A DNA stretch of 64,000 bases from Chitinophaga sp. sic0106 (GTDB lineage Bacteria > Bacteroidota > Bacteroidia > Chitinophagales > Chitinophagaceae), in assembly GCF_019219075.1 (NCBI RefSeq), contig NZ_JAHUWJ010000004.1, positions 1 to 64,000 of the forward strand. Reading direction: 5' to 3'. The translations under genes and the position numbers were made by a program. Numbering within the stretch: position 1 is the first letter of the stretch; every line of letters begins with the position of its first letter. Positions 17,137-30,000 of the stretch are shown in pieces. The notes beneath the pieces are model-generated. The model was not told the origin of the DNA. It saw nothing but the letters and a program-made list of their open reading frames with translations, and made no database searches.

Positions 17137-20100
17137 ATGCCCACTATTTCGCTCTGCATGATTGTTAAGGATGAGCAAGAGGTGCTACATCGTTGTCTCT
17201 CCTCCATAGCAGCCTTAGTTGATGAGATCATTATTGTAGACACGGGTTCGGTAGATGATACGGTGGCCATCGCCGGCAGCTTTACGGACAAGATATATCA
17301 TTTAACCTGGCAGCATGATTTTGCGGCTGCCAGAAATTTCTCTTTTAGTAAGGCGACTGCCGATTATATCCTTTGGCTGGATGCAGACGATGTAATAGAA
17401 CCCGCATCACTGCATGCATTGATGGAACTCAAGCCCGGCCTCTCCGCTGATGTTTATCTGTTAGGCTACGATTATAGTCAGGACGAATATGGCAATAGCA
17501 CCTGTACACTTACCAGGGAACGTATCGTCAGAAACAATGGCATCTTCCGGTGGAAATATCCTGTGCATGAGGTGATCGATAACATACACGCACATTTTGT
17601 GCAGCAGGTGGAAATAACGGTAAAGCATGTACGAACCGTGATGGGGGTAGCAGCAGATCAAGGGCGTAACCTTCGCATATTGGAACATGCCATGCAACAA
17701 TCTCAATATTTCAGCGACTGTAGAATATGGTTTTATTACGGGCGCGAACTACAGGATCATCAACAATTTGAGCAGGCTATTAAGGTGTTTGGCCGATGTC
17801 TGTTGTTTGAAGAACAATGGCACGAAGAGCGCATGATCACCTTATTCCGGCTGGCGCAATGTCATTGGCAGCTGAGGGCTGTTGACGAGGCTCATTTAGG
17901 ATTATCCACCCGCTACGCACAGCAAGCAATTGCTTTTGATAGCCGGTGGGCAGAACCCTACTTTATGCTTGGAGAAATTGCTTACCACCAAAATAATTAT
18001 GAAGCCGCTGCCAGCTGGTTTAAACAGTGTCTCCGGGAAATTCCACCCGTGCTGAATGCTGTCAGTCGCGCGTTATATGAAGTGATGCCTGCATTGTACC
18101 TGGTATTTTGTTATGATCGCCTGCAGGATTATCACCAGGCCTGGTATTACAATGAGATAGCGCTTGGCTACAAAAAAGATGATAAAGGACTGTTGTTTAA
18201 TCGTGCATCTATTGGTAAACAGCTATCAGCGAAAACACCGGTAGTATGGTACGGAAAGAATATCTCACCTATGTTTCCTGCATACCGAATCCGGGCTTTG
18301 CGGATGCATCATACATTGCAATGGATGGGGGTAGGGAATGATATGACAGACGATGCGGGTGAATTATATATGTACGAGGTGGTCATCTTTTTTAAATATT
18401 TTACGGAAGAGGAATTTGAGGTGATGTCCCGGATGAAGGCGTTGGGCAAAAAGGTGGTCCTGGATGTTTCGGAAAACCTGCTGCCACACGCCAATGAGCG
18501 GCCCTGGTATTTGCCTATGGTGATGCTGGCTGATACGGTGATCTGCTGTTCCGCCGTGCTGGCCGATCTGCTACGGCCATATAACGCCGTTGTTGTGGTA
18601 ATAGAAGACGCCACGGAACCTGTTACGCATCGCAGTGAGCTGCGTATTGATAAACCAATGCGTGCCGGGTGGATAGGGATGCCTGAAAATGCAGTGCATG
18701 TAGAAGCGCTGCGACCATTGCTCCTCGCTAACGGCTGTGAGCTGATAGCCATCCATAATGGCCCCGGACACGACCGCTACTGGACGATAGAAAGCTGGCA
18801 GTATCATCTCGCCGGGTGTGACTTTGTCATCGCCCCACAGGACATCAGCCGGCAGCCTGCCAAGTCGAATAACAAAGTTACCACGGCCATGGCCATGGGG
18901 CTTCCTGTCATCGCCTCCCCACTGGATGCCTATGCATCAGTCATAGTACATAATTATAATGGTTTCCTGGCAAGTTCTCCGGAAGAGTGGAGAGAAGCGG
19001 TTTTAAAGCTGCAATCAGCCGCGTTAAGGGCTTCTTTTCGTGATGCAGGCTATCGGGCAGCCATGCGGTTTCGTCAGGAAAATATCGCCTTAAAATGGTG
19101 GAGGGTATTGCTAGATAATTATAACGATACGGCCGTGGATATCATCATCCCGACCATAAACGATACATCGCATTTGCATCATTGCATAGCCAGTGTTATC
19201 GCCTGTACACAGGTGCCATATCATATCATTGTTGTTAACAGTGGCTCGCATGAGCTGCAACTAGATCCGGATATACGTGTGATAAAAACGGACGCGCTCA
19301 ACTATGCGGCAGCCCTGAACATCGGCATCGCCGCATCGAAGTCGCCCTACATCTGCATGATGAACGATGATGTCATCGTATCCGATGGCTGGTTGCCCCC
19401 TTTAATCGCGGATATACGTCAGGGTGCTGGTTGCAGCAATCCATTGTCTAACTGCGACAAAGGCTGGCTACATGACTATGATCTCCGTTGCGAAGGTATT
19501 TCCCTGGGGCCCGCTACCAACGTGCTCCATGATGGCCTTATCTGTGAGCGGGAAAATATAAGCCGCGGCATTGACCCTTCAGCAATCTGGAACTGGCAAC
19601 CCGGTATCAAACAACGGATATTCCAGCGGGAATGGGTGCCTTTCTTTTGTACACTTACCAGCAGAGAAGTGATCAATAAAACTGGTGTCCTGGATGATGC
19701 TTTTCATAATGGTTGTGAGGATGTAGATTACTGCACACGTGTACAGAAGCAAGGCTATCACTGCGTAGTAAATGAACATAGTTTCGTATTTCATTTCGGC
19801 GGTACCAGCACAGCTGCATTAGCAGAAGCCAATCCCGAACGGAACAAGGCAACACAGCACTATTTAAAGGAAAAATATCAATTACCCCTCTTATGTATAC
19901 ACGCCGGCTATGCTTTTGAGAGCTGGAACGCGGCAACCATCCGACATACTGGTATGGGTGGTTCTGAAACTGCCGTGGCGGCCATGGCAGAGGAGTTTAA
20001 AGCCAGAGGTTACAGGGTAGTGGTTTGCTGTGAATGCGAAGGCAATGAAGGGATGGTAGATGGTGTGAAATACCTGCCACTGGAGGGTTTTCGTGATTTT

Positions 20101-21015
20101 ATTGATCGCCATTATATCGATGTGATGGTTATTTCCCGCGTTGCCGCCACGCTGAATTTTCCCATCAGAGCTGGCAAAACCTATTTCTGGCTCCATGATA
20201 TCTATGCGGTAGCCAGCGCAGAAGAGCATGTATTGATCACCCAAAATGCAGCGCAACTGGATGGCATATTCTGTTTGAGTCCCTGGCACATGCAGTTTGC
20301 GGCCAACTTCTATCAGTTGCCAGCGGATAAATTTATCCTTACCGGTAATGGTATAGATCTGGAAAGATTTACATCTGTAGTAGAAAAAAAAACCAACCGA
20401 TTTATCTATTCATCCAGCCCGGACAGATCACTGGATGTTGTGCTGCGGCTATTTCCGAAGGTCCGCCACCTGATTCCGGATGCCACCCTACACATCTACT
20501 ATGGTTTCGAAAACTGGGAACGCAATGCATATCTGCATAATGATTTGGCAGCAAAGGAAAAGATCAGCGAAATAAAACAACTGATGCAGCAGGAGGGCGT
20601 GTATTATCATGGACGCGTAGATCAACGCCGCCTGGCAAAAGCGTTTCAGGAGAGTGATGTTTGGTTATATCCCACTACTTTTACTGAAACCTACTGCATC
20701 ACTGCGTTGGAAGCCCAGGCAGCGCGCACATTATGTGTTTGTACAAATCTGGCAGGGCTCAAAAGCACTGTCGGGGATCGTGGCATTCTGCTGGATGTTT
20801 TACCAGATGATCCTGCTTTTGAAACAGTCCTGCTAACGGAGATCATGGCCATACAACAGGATACCTCACGGAAAAATTGTTTGCTCGATCATGGTCAGCA
20901 ATGGGCCAGCCAGCAGTCATGGTGGCACATTGCTGAGCAGTGGCAGCAATTATTTGAAGGCCGTTCAGCTGAAGTCGATTATGTTGGTAGGCAGATAAAC
21001 GCCCTCCAGTGTTAA
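17137..21015 (+). CDS. Four-module glycosyltransferase (GT2-TPR-GT-B-GT2-GT4)
   Basis: A 1292-residue cytoplasmic fusion enzyme. The start at 17137 gives MPTISLCMIVKDE, the exact beginning of a GT2 fold; the in-frame ATG at 17095 adds only unrelated residues. Module 1 (1-230) is GT2 with LDADD. TPR-like helices follow (250-370). Module 2 (about 385-640) looks like a GT-B enzyme with AMAMGLPVIASP. Module 3 (665-910) is a second GT2 (VDIIIPTIND, MNDDV, EDVDYCTRV). Module 4 (925-1290) is GT4-like (GMGGSETAVAAMAEEF, TGNGIDLERF, TFTETYCITALEAQA). Such chains build an oligosaccharide on one acceptor. Its 3' end overlaps the giant gene on the other strand by 51 bp. Glycosylation of the nearby collagen-like protein is a reasonable but untested guess. 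Confidence 0.85.
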   Translation: MPTISLCMIVKDEQEVLHRCLSSIAALVDEIIIVDTGSVDDTVAIAGSFTDKIYHLTWQHDFAAARNFSFSKATADYILWLDADDVIEPASLHALMELKPGLSADVYLLGYDYSQDEYGNSTCTLTRERIVRNNGIFRWKYPVHEVIDNIHAHFVQQVEITVKHVRTVMGVAADQGRNLRILEHAMQQSQYFSDCRIWFYYGRELQDHQQFEQAIKVFGRCLLFEEQWHEERMITLFRLAQCHWQLRAVDEAHLGLSTRYAQQAIAFDSRWAEPYFMLGEIAYHQNNYEAAASWFKQCLREIPPVLNAVSRALYEVMPALYLVFCYDRLQDYHQAWYYNEIALGYKKDDKGLLFNRASIGKQLSAKTPVVWYGKNISPMFPAYRIRALRMHHTLQWMGVGNDMTDDAGELYMYEVVIFFKYFTEEEFEVMSRMKALGKKVVLDVSENLLPHANERPWYLPMVMLADTVICCSAVLADLLRPYNAVVVVIEDATEPVTHRSELRIDKPMRAGWIGMPENAVHVEALRPLLLANGCELIAIHNGPGHDRYWTIESWQYHLAGCDFVIAPQDISRQPAKSNNKVTTAMAMGLPVIASPLDAYASVIVHNYNGFLASSPEEWREAVLKLQSAALRASFRDAGYRAAMRFRQENIALKWWRVLLDNYNDTAVDIIIPTINDTSHLHHCIASVIACTQVPYHIIVVNSGSHELQLDPDIRVIKTDALNYAAALNIGIAASKSPYICMMNDDVIVSDGWLPPLIADIRQGAGCSNPLSNCDKGWLHDYDLRCEGISLGPATNVLHDGLICERENISRGIDPSAIWNWQPGIKQRIFQREWVPFFCTLTSREVINKTGVLDDAFHNGCEDVDYCTRVQKQGYHCVVNEHSFVFHFGGTSTAALAEANPERNKATQHYLKEKYQLPLLCIHAGYAFESWNAATIRHTGMGGSETAVAAMAEEFKARGYRVVVCCECEGNEGMVDGVKYLPLEGFRDFIDRHYIDVMVISRVAATLNFPIRAGKTYFWLHDIYAVASAEEHVLITQNAAQLDGIFCLSPWHMQFAANFYQLPADKFILTGNGIDLERFTSVVEKKTNRFIYSSSPDRSLDVVLRLFPKVRHLIPDATLHIYYGFENWERNAYLHNDLAAKEKISEIKQLMQQEGVYYHGRVDQRRLAKAFQESDVWLYPTTFTETYCITALEAQAARTLCVCTNLAGLKSTVGDRGILLDVLPDDPAFETVLLTEIMAIQQDTSRKNCLLDHGQQWASQQSWWHIAEQWQQLFEGRSAEVDYVGRQINALQC

Positions 21016-24000
21016 TACCGGGTGATGCATATCCCCACTATTGGCAGCAAATAGCGTAATGATAAATGCCAGCTTTCCTGAACCTGCGACGCCTACCACA
21101 GACTGTTGCGTAAACCAATGCAGAATGGCTTCCGCGAAAGGCGCGGTAAGGGTTCCGATGGTATTGCCGGTAACAGGATGTGGTATGGTAAGTACGACAG
21201 GGAGTGTAGGACCTAATTGCACTGCTGCTGTATTGTTTTGTAACTTGTACGCATATCCCGCCTGTAGCTGTAAAGTAACTTTCCGTTCCGGATCGGCTGC
21301 AAATAATGCAGTAAAGAAGTTCTGTAAAATAACAGGCAGCTTCAGTTTGCCGCTGCTGAAATCGGAGTAGTCGGCCATATTGATGGCCACGTCATTCAGC
21401 AGATTTGGATAGCATATACTTGCAAAACGTATATACGGCGTAATATATCTGAAGTCGGTATTGGCAGGTTGTCCTGCTAGTTCTTCATTGCGGTGTACGG
21501 CTACGCCTGCCCATCCGTTTTCATCTACAAGCACATTATTCCCCCTGATGATAATTTCCCGTTCACTGAATTTTTTGCGTTCACTAAATAGCAATGGTGC
21601 TGGAGAAGAGGTGGTTGGCTCCTCAAAGGAGTAAGTCTGCTTGTTATTCACCAGTTCTCTTTTGATAGTGTTAAAGCCAGGTATAGCGATAAGCGGCATC
21701 GTTATCAGCCCGGGTGCCTGATCCACGGCGGATATGGTGATCAACAGATTGCCTGTCTTATCTTCTGCGGCTTCACTGATGGTAAAGTTCAGGATCTTAG
21801 TATTGGCGGCAATTGCCTTTGCCTTGGTCGGGAACCATAATGGCCACGCATTTGAGATCTGTTGAACAATCCAGGCAAATGACTGCAAAGCTACAATACT
21901 GTTGGCGTCGCCTTTGGCAATATCATCCATCATGGCTTCGTGGCAGGTGTTGAACTGCACCAGTGCCTCGAACAAATCAAGTGGGTCGGCCGTGAAACCA
22001 TCGCGTTGCGACTGATCGGCTGTGTTGAGCAGGATGTTCAGATAGATGAGGTCCTGCCGTGCGATGATATAATTGTAGGAGAACTTGTAATCCCAGAGGA
22101 GCGCACTTTCCAGGTCGGCACCATCGCCGTCATCGGGTGGTGTTGGTGTGGCGTTTTGTGTTACCAATGCAGGTGCAGTAGGATAGGCCTTGAGCGGAAC
22201 CGGAATATCTGCATGGATCAGCGGTGTATTGTCTTTACCTTCCAATACGATTGGAATGGCAAAGGTGAGCCAGGAAGAAGGGATGTATCCATTAATTGGT
22301 GTACCGAAATTATGTTCCAGCCCCGTAATCTGTAGATTCAGCCCTCCCTTGAACTGATCGGTGAGGTCTATATCCTGCCCGGCGCCAGGTGCTTCCTGCC
22401 TTACAGAAAACAGAGAGTTGAGGTCTTGCTTTCCTTTGGTGAGGGATACTTTTACCGGTGTAAAGCTATATGCATGGTTGGGGGCCACTTCATCGGCGAA
22501 CACCAGTTGTCCGTACAGGCTGGCAGTAGAAGTGGCGAAGCCCTGACTAACGGTAACGGCTGTTTGTACAACCGCATCTGTTTTATACATATTGTCCATT
22601 AGCACCAGCATCTGCTGCTCCATGGCGTTTTGCGCGCTGCCAATACGATCGAGGTCTACACCCTGTAATATATTGGTGAGCTGTGTATTAGCAACGGTGT
22701 GGGATATACTGCGTTTGGCCTTTTCTAACGATTCAAATGGGGCAGGGAAGTGATTGCAGGTACCCGATTGCGCTACCTGCCATGCCTGGGTGCTATTCTG
22801 CGCGGAGAGGAAGTTATCCATGGAGGCGATAAACGTTCGTGCCAGCAGTTCTATATCCACGCCGGAATAGGCCTTGCCCTCTGCTGGTGCTGTACCGAGA
22901 TACTGTCCACTGGTGTAAGTGCGTACAGGAACGGGTCTGGTGTGGGTATCATCCGGTCTTGATATCAGGGAGGTCGACAATGGCCTGATGCCAAAGCTGG
23001 AGAAGGTATTGTTGACGCTAAAGCTGATACCTGCCGCTGTATCCGTTGCAAAGCGTGCCAGCCATATCTCTTTGTCGATATCTTCTTTGTGGCCCGCACC
23101 TGCTGCCACTTTCATTACGGGAAGTGCTAATTCAAGTGCTGCCGCAAATTTTGACAGCGCTGTTTGTGAGGCAGTATTACCATGGTACAGATCGGGTGGT
23201 ATCGTAGTAGTAGCTGTGGAGATGGCCGTTTCTGCCACAAACTGCGGATCGATGAACTTTGTTCGGGAGATCGTCATGGTTACGCTCAGCTGGAATATTA
23301 GGTTGGCGTTGAGTTGCTTGGTGTCAATACCATACAGTAATACCGCAGTTATGGGTTCATCGGTAACGATAGGAGTTATACCTTTTAGGAAGGTGATAAT
23401 CTCTGCTACATAAGTTTGTAGTTTTTGTAACGCAGGGGTACCTGGCGTTTCTAATGCGCCGATGGTACAGGCGATGGTGGCGGTAACTCCTTCCTGGGTG
23501 AGCTGCCAGTATATCTCCTGATAACGTTTCAGGTCCTGCCGAGCGAGCGTTACCGGATCGGTAGCGTTCTTGTATCGGGAAGAATCGAAATGTAAAGTGA
23601 TGGTCAGCGTTGGTTTACCAGAAACGGCATCCTGGCTGATATCATAAATTCGGGATACATTAATCCATTGATCGATTCCCACAACCGGGTCAGTGTAGCC
23701 AGGTGTTACGGATTGTGTAATACCACTGTCGCCTTCGGCTGTTAAGGTATTGCCGAATACGTCGAGGAAGTTGAAATACACGTCGGCCGTTTTTCCATTG
23801 GCACCATAAGGATCGGTTGATGGGTTGCTGCCGTTATCAACGAAAGGATAAACAGGCAGTACGGCACTGTAATTCCATACCTGATCCTGCTTTGGTGTAG
23901 GTAGCCTGGTGATGGAAACCTGTGGATTGTCGCTGGTGTCTAGTGGCCCGGCGGGCAATGCGTAATGGGAAGTCTTATACACGCCTGGTTTGGCGGTTAT

Positions 24001-27000
24001 GGAGTATTCCATTAGCTGAAACAGTTCACTGATCTGTTGGTTGGCACTGCCAGCCATTGTTGCCGAAAGCATTGTTTGCGGATTGGTCCTGCTGCCTTTG
24101 AACATGCTCGTTCCTGGCAGTATAGTAGCCTGTATTTGCTGCAATACCGGGTTGAAGTTCTGTTGCTGTTGGGCTGACAGTGTAATGGTTGCCAGCAGTG
24201 TATCCGTATCCGTTAGCGGCTGCTGCATCACGGCACTATTGGCATACGGAGGCAGCAGATATCCGCCGGAGGCGTTATCTATGGGCACATGATAGGTAAC
24301 AAGTATCCTGATGCTACCTATGCCATCTTCATCAAAAATAAACCCTGGCAGGCCACTTCCGGTGCTGGTGGCATAATGTAGGTAATACCCACCGGAGCGC
24401 ACAATGGAGCATTCCCATAGATAGGTCAGGAAGGTCATGGCCTCCATGCCTAGAAGGTTGGGATTACCGGATGCTGTTGCGTTGGCGCTTGAGCCGGGAT
24501 TGGAAATCGTAGAGAAATTTGTTTGTAGTAAGAAGGTCTTATAATTTTTTATGCCGATAGATATAAGTCCGTTGACTTGCTTGCCCTCATTGGGTTTGGT
24601 GGTATTGTCGGCATAGAGCACGTCCAGCGAAGTGATGACCTGACTACTGGTAATTAATTGCTGTAGCAGCTGTCCGTCGGCCTCACTACAACCCTCCACC
24701 ACGTACACCTTATCGACGTAACTGCCAGGCGTAGCAGCATCCGGCACCCGGCGAATACTAACGGTAACGAATGAACTCCAGCTCATTACCGGCGTGTTGG
24801 AGGCTACTGTTTGAGTAAATGCTGTTGTGGCCGACTGTACTTGCAACTGATAGGGGATGTTATCATAACTGTTCAGGTATTGCTGTAGCTGCGCAGGGAA
24901 GGTGCGTATAAACGTTTCTCCGGCAGTAGTTTTAACTTCCTGGAGGTTAGGATCCTGCCATTTGAAGGTAGTGGAGATGGCAAAGGTTCTTGGTTGCAGT
25001 TTATATCTTTTTACTGCTCCCTGGTCATCCAATGTTATAGCCGGTACATAAGTGGCACTAAGCAGCTGATCGGCTGCATCCGACATTGCCTTGTTAAACG
25101 TGAAGGTAAGCTGGTCACTCAGCCCTAATTTCAGCCAGGCCGGATTGCCTTTGGTGACAAGCAACGCTACTTGTTGTCCTTCAATATTACCGACCAGGTT
25201 GAATTGCTGCCCACTGCCTTCGTATAATCCTATACGTTCGTCGCTACTAACGGTTTTGGGTATACGTAGTCCGCTCAGGAAGAATCGGCTTACTGTACCG
25301 CCGAGGTTCGATAGCTGATGGGATGCATCCTGCTGCAGCTCGTCCAGTATCTGCTGTACCTTTTTAGTGGCCACAAAAGCATGTATAAGGCGTGTGCCTT
25401 CGTTGAATATGCTTTCTTGTGTGATATTGATCGCAGCGAGGGAGGCTGTATCGGAATTAAACTTACCTGCCAGTGACTGTAGTGTATGCGTTTCCGTTAC
25501 AGGAAGGCTATATGTGAACGATGGTATATACAGAATGCCTTGTTCGTTGGCCTGTAAACTGTTGCTGACCTGAAATTTTGCCGACAGCATTTCCACTGTT
25601 TCGCCATCTTTTAGCTGATAGCTAAAGCCTGGTATATGTATTTTTGCAGCTGCCCTCAGCGGTTGATGCCTGTTGTCGTGCGCCAATGAAGTGGGTGTAA
25701 CGCCATAGGAATGGTATCTGTTGGCTACAGACTGAAGGCTGTCGTTTTTCCGGGTAGTGATGGCCATTTCCTTAAAACTATTGATAATATCCTGGAATGC
25801 CGATTTAGCCATCATCACAAAATAGTCTGTGAAAAGGAACTCCGCCATAGTGAGGCTTTGACTTTCCCTTATGAGTTTTTCTTGCTGTTGGTGCTGAAAC
25901 TGCACTTGCATCTCCCTGAAATAATCGCGGATATGTTGCAGGTAATCCGGGCTGCAGGTATTGTAGTCAGAAAATTCGAGGGCAGGACCTTTGTTAACTT
26001 GCATAGCCAGCATAGGAATGATAGGGAAGTAGGCCACTTCCACTACGGTATCCTGCGAAATGTTTGCTGCACTGGCTTCCTGGGTAGTGATACTAACGCC
26101 TTTAAATGCTTTTGCAAGGAAATAATCATAGAGGTCAGTTGTTTTGAATGCATCAATCGCACCACTGGCTATTTCCGGTTGGTTGAAATATGCAGCAATG
26201 GCATTAAGGTCGTCAATGGTAACTTCTTGCTCCAGGATTTTCCCACCGCTAATACCTTTTCCGGCGAAATAGGCATTGAATACCCATGCCAGAAATGCCC
26301 TCGATAATATCGTAAAATTGCTACTGTCAGCCGAGTCAGTAAGGTGCTGTACGTAGAGCAGACTGGCAGCTACGGCCTGTTTTCTGCTGGTTGCATCCGC
26401 ATCATATTTTAAGGAGAGTTGCGGGATAAATAATAAATTCAGTTGCTCCGTTGGATAATCCAGCGCTGCGGACCATATCATTTCTGGAATAGTAAAATTG
26501 ACCGGGGCATCAAGTGGGGTGAAGTAAGCACTGTTGTCGGCTTGCGGTAAGGTACCCCATGGTGCCGATGGATCATTTTTGCCGATGGTAAAAGCGTCAG
26601 AAATGGTAGCTCTGAACGAGCAGCTGATGGAGATCTTAAAGAGCCCGAGGTTGATACGTACGGTAATGGAGGCAAATACTTCTGCAGAAAATGTAATGAT
26701 TGTTTGCCGGTAGGCTTCCAATGTAAGCTGTGCCATGATACGCGCCACCACATCAAGAGAAGCACTGATGATCACGAAATCTATCTCCCCGTAAATACGC
26801 CCTACGAGTGCTGCCTGTGCCGACAGTTTGTAGTACAATACTTCGTTTTTTCCGGATGGTACCAGCTGATCCTGCGTAGGATTGAGCTCAAACCAGGCGA
26901 GGATACCTTCGAGGATCACTTGTATAGTCAGACTCAATTCAGCCTTTAATACTCCTTTGTCAACAGACTTGCCCAATCCTGCTCGTATACCGATGCCAAA

Positions 27001-30000
27001 GATGATCACCGGGTTGAACTGCCCCTTACTGGACTTGAGCATAGTGGCGGTTTCGCTGCTTAGCTTTCCGAAATAGAACCCGCCGGCACCAGTGAAGATG
27101 GAAAACTCCAGACCAAAAGAGCGGGAGAAATCGGCATTTTTAGGGAAACCCATATCAATGACGAAATCACCGTTCGTATATACAGACAGCGTCAGAGAAG
27201 GTAATGTTACGGCTACCACACCAAACTGTTGTTGTCTTACAAAGTCTGGCAACGTAAGGTTTATCTGGAAAACTCCAACGTTATCATTTATTTTTTTATA
27301 AAGAACTTCAAAAGAGAGATTTTTGAACTGCCCGTCTTTCACATCGATGCTAAGTCCATATAGCTCCGGATCGTAGAACACCGCGGCTATACGAATATAT
27401 TTCACGAGGATAAACTGTACACCGAAAAGTACGCCATAGTTCTTATCGAACTTTAGTGATACAGGGAGCTTGTCGGTATTGCTTAGATCAAAAGCTTTGG
27501 ACATATTGTCGATGGCTTGCACCACGGTTGCCGGAGTTGCTTTGCTTTTGATGGCTACCTGGTTGCCTATACCCAGGAACTCGAGTTTGAATTCGCTATC
27601 GCCAAAGCCAGGAACAGCAGGCGCTTTGGCTGGATCGCGCAGGTCCCAGTCAGGCTTGTCTTGTGGAGGCACTTTATCTATTGGCATTCCCAGGAAAGTA
27701 CCTTTGGTAATAGCAAACATGACCGGCCCGTTTTGTCCGTTTTCTTCTGGCTGGTAGCTCAGGCTGATTTGTTCAATATTTACAAAACCGAGGTTGATAT
27801 TGGTATCCCACAACAGGCTAACAGTTTTTTGTTGGGTGTCGTTGTTGAGGATATATTCGAGACTGAAATCATTGATGCCGATGTTGAGGATGAAATCCCA
27901 TGGGGCGGGGATTACCACCACATCGCCGGTAGCGGCTTCGATCATGGCTGCAATGACATCACCTAAGGTCAGTTGTTTGGTAGGGTCGGTATTCTTCAGC
28001 GTGAAAGTAAATACTGTTGTGTTATTTACAGGCGTAACAGCTGCAATGGCCTCAATATTTTTGAAGGTAAGAATGTATTTATATTCACTGAACTTATTTC
28101 CTTTGTAGGTACCCACTGCTGAAAAGGATAAACCGCCAAAAGTAACGTCGCCGCTGATTTCGGTACCGTCATACGGACTCGTTGTATTGCGGGAGTCGCA
28201 CATGATATTCATTTTCGCTTTGATCAGCAGGTTGCGGAGGTCGGGAGCACTGAGCTCTCCGGCGATAATGTATTGGAAGGTATTATAGGCGGTGTTGGTG
28301 TCGGTAGTACCTTTTTCTATCGCCACCAGTATTTTTGTAATAGAAAGTTTTGGTATAGATGTGCCGTCGATACCTGGAATATATTCTTCCAGGATCTCGT
28401 TGATGGTGATGGCGCCAACAGTGCTGTTATCATAGGTACCATTGAAATTCCAGCTGCTCTTGCTATACTGGGCTGTCAATGTAACGGTAGCCTCTTTTTT
28501 GGCGCTAACCAACGTGAAGTTGCCGCTGGCAGCGAGGTTGAGGTTGGTGTCATATTTCTGTACACTGAACCCGATGTTGTCCATGTTGATATTGAGCGAG
28601 CCGATGCTAAGGATGGTCCATGTTTCCACAGTAGCAATGGTCATCGCGATGGAGAATGATCCGGTGGCTGGTTCTATGGAAAGATCAAATTTTGTTACTG
28701 TAAGGCTTGGGAGCAGGTCTATTACTGATTGTGGCGTTTTCAGAGCCATAAGCAAGTCCTTAAGGATCAAGTCTTCCGTCAGGCTGCCATTGAATTTCCA
28801 TGGAGAGGCAGAAGATGTTTTACTGGCGAGCATATAGAGTACCAGTTTACTTTTCGTTTCCGGATTTAGTATCCAGGTAACGGTGGTGCCTATATTTCCT
28901 GAAATATCTTTATCACTAACGGTTTTATTTTCTATAGCAAAAGAGATAAATAGATCAGATAACACGAAGTAGCCTGGTACAAGGTTCCAGGCTGGGGTAC
29001 CTGGTGTGGATTTTACAGTAAGACCAAAGAACTGTAGTTTGGATGCCGCTCCGAATATCCAGACCAGCTTCAGGTTATAGATCGCAAAGTTGCCGATGCC
29101 CATCAGCCCTGATGGAGAGGCTGATTCCAGTACGCTAAGGCCCATAAAGCCGGATAAGGTACTAAGCGAAGGAATGGGTATCTTCTCGCTGGTTACCAGC
29201 AGCGACCAGTCTGTATCGGTGGGCGATTTGGACAGTTTGATGGGTATAGTTACCTGGCCGCCGGCAATCTGAATAATGCCGGATAGTTCACCTGTCATGG
29301 TTGCAGTAGTAACCGGGAAAGGCACGTCCAGCTGCATTTTGAAACCCTTGTCCAGGTAAATGGCTTGTTGTAGGCCTGGTAGTTGCCATGCTGCATTGGA
29401 ATAGATAGCGAATGAAATATTTGTAAAGGAGAAGCCATTGTCGAATTTAAACCGGATGGTGAGGTAGTCGAGGATGATATCATTCAGTTTATCGTATACT
29501 CCCGGAGGCAGGAAGCTATTCATGCCGGGAATGAGTATAGCTAGTTTCCCTATGCCTAATGGCAAGGTATCGTTTTGCAGTGTAATCGTCCATTCTCCCT
29601 CGCCAATAGGGATGGGAATGTTGGCGCTGGCTTTTACTTCTTCTTCCGGATTGCCATAATTTAAAGCGGCGGTGCCTTGGAGGTAGCCGGAGTAGGAGAG
29701 TGGTTTGTTTTCCGCTTCTCTTTGGCCATTTAAAACTAAGGTAATACCTTCTGCCAGTTTCAGTTTGTCCTGGATGATTACCCAGTCGGCAGTGGTTGTT
29801 ACGAACAGCTGCGTTTCATAGAGTGTATTTGTTTTAGGGTTGAATCCGGCAGAGAAAGAACTGATCTCAATCTCTGATAGGCGATCGGTAAATCCTTGTG
29901 GGAGTATAGATGTAAGGTCAACACCAGTGAGTGCGTCAATAATACCCAGCCCGTTAACTAAAGAAGCTGGTCCTAGTGAAAAGCGCCATCCCAGGATACC

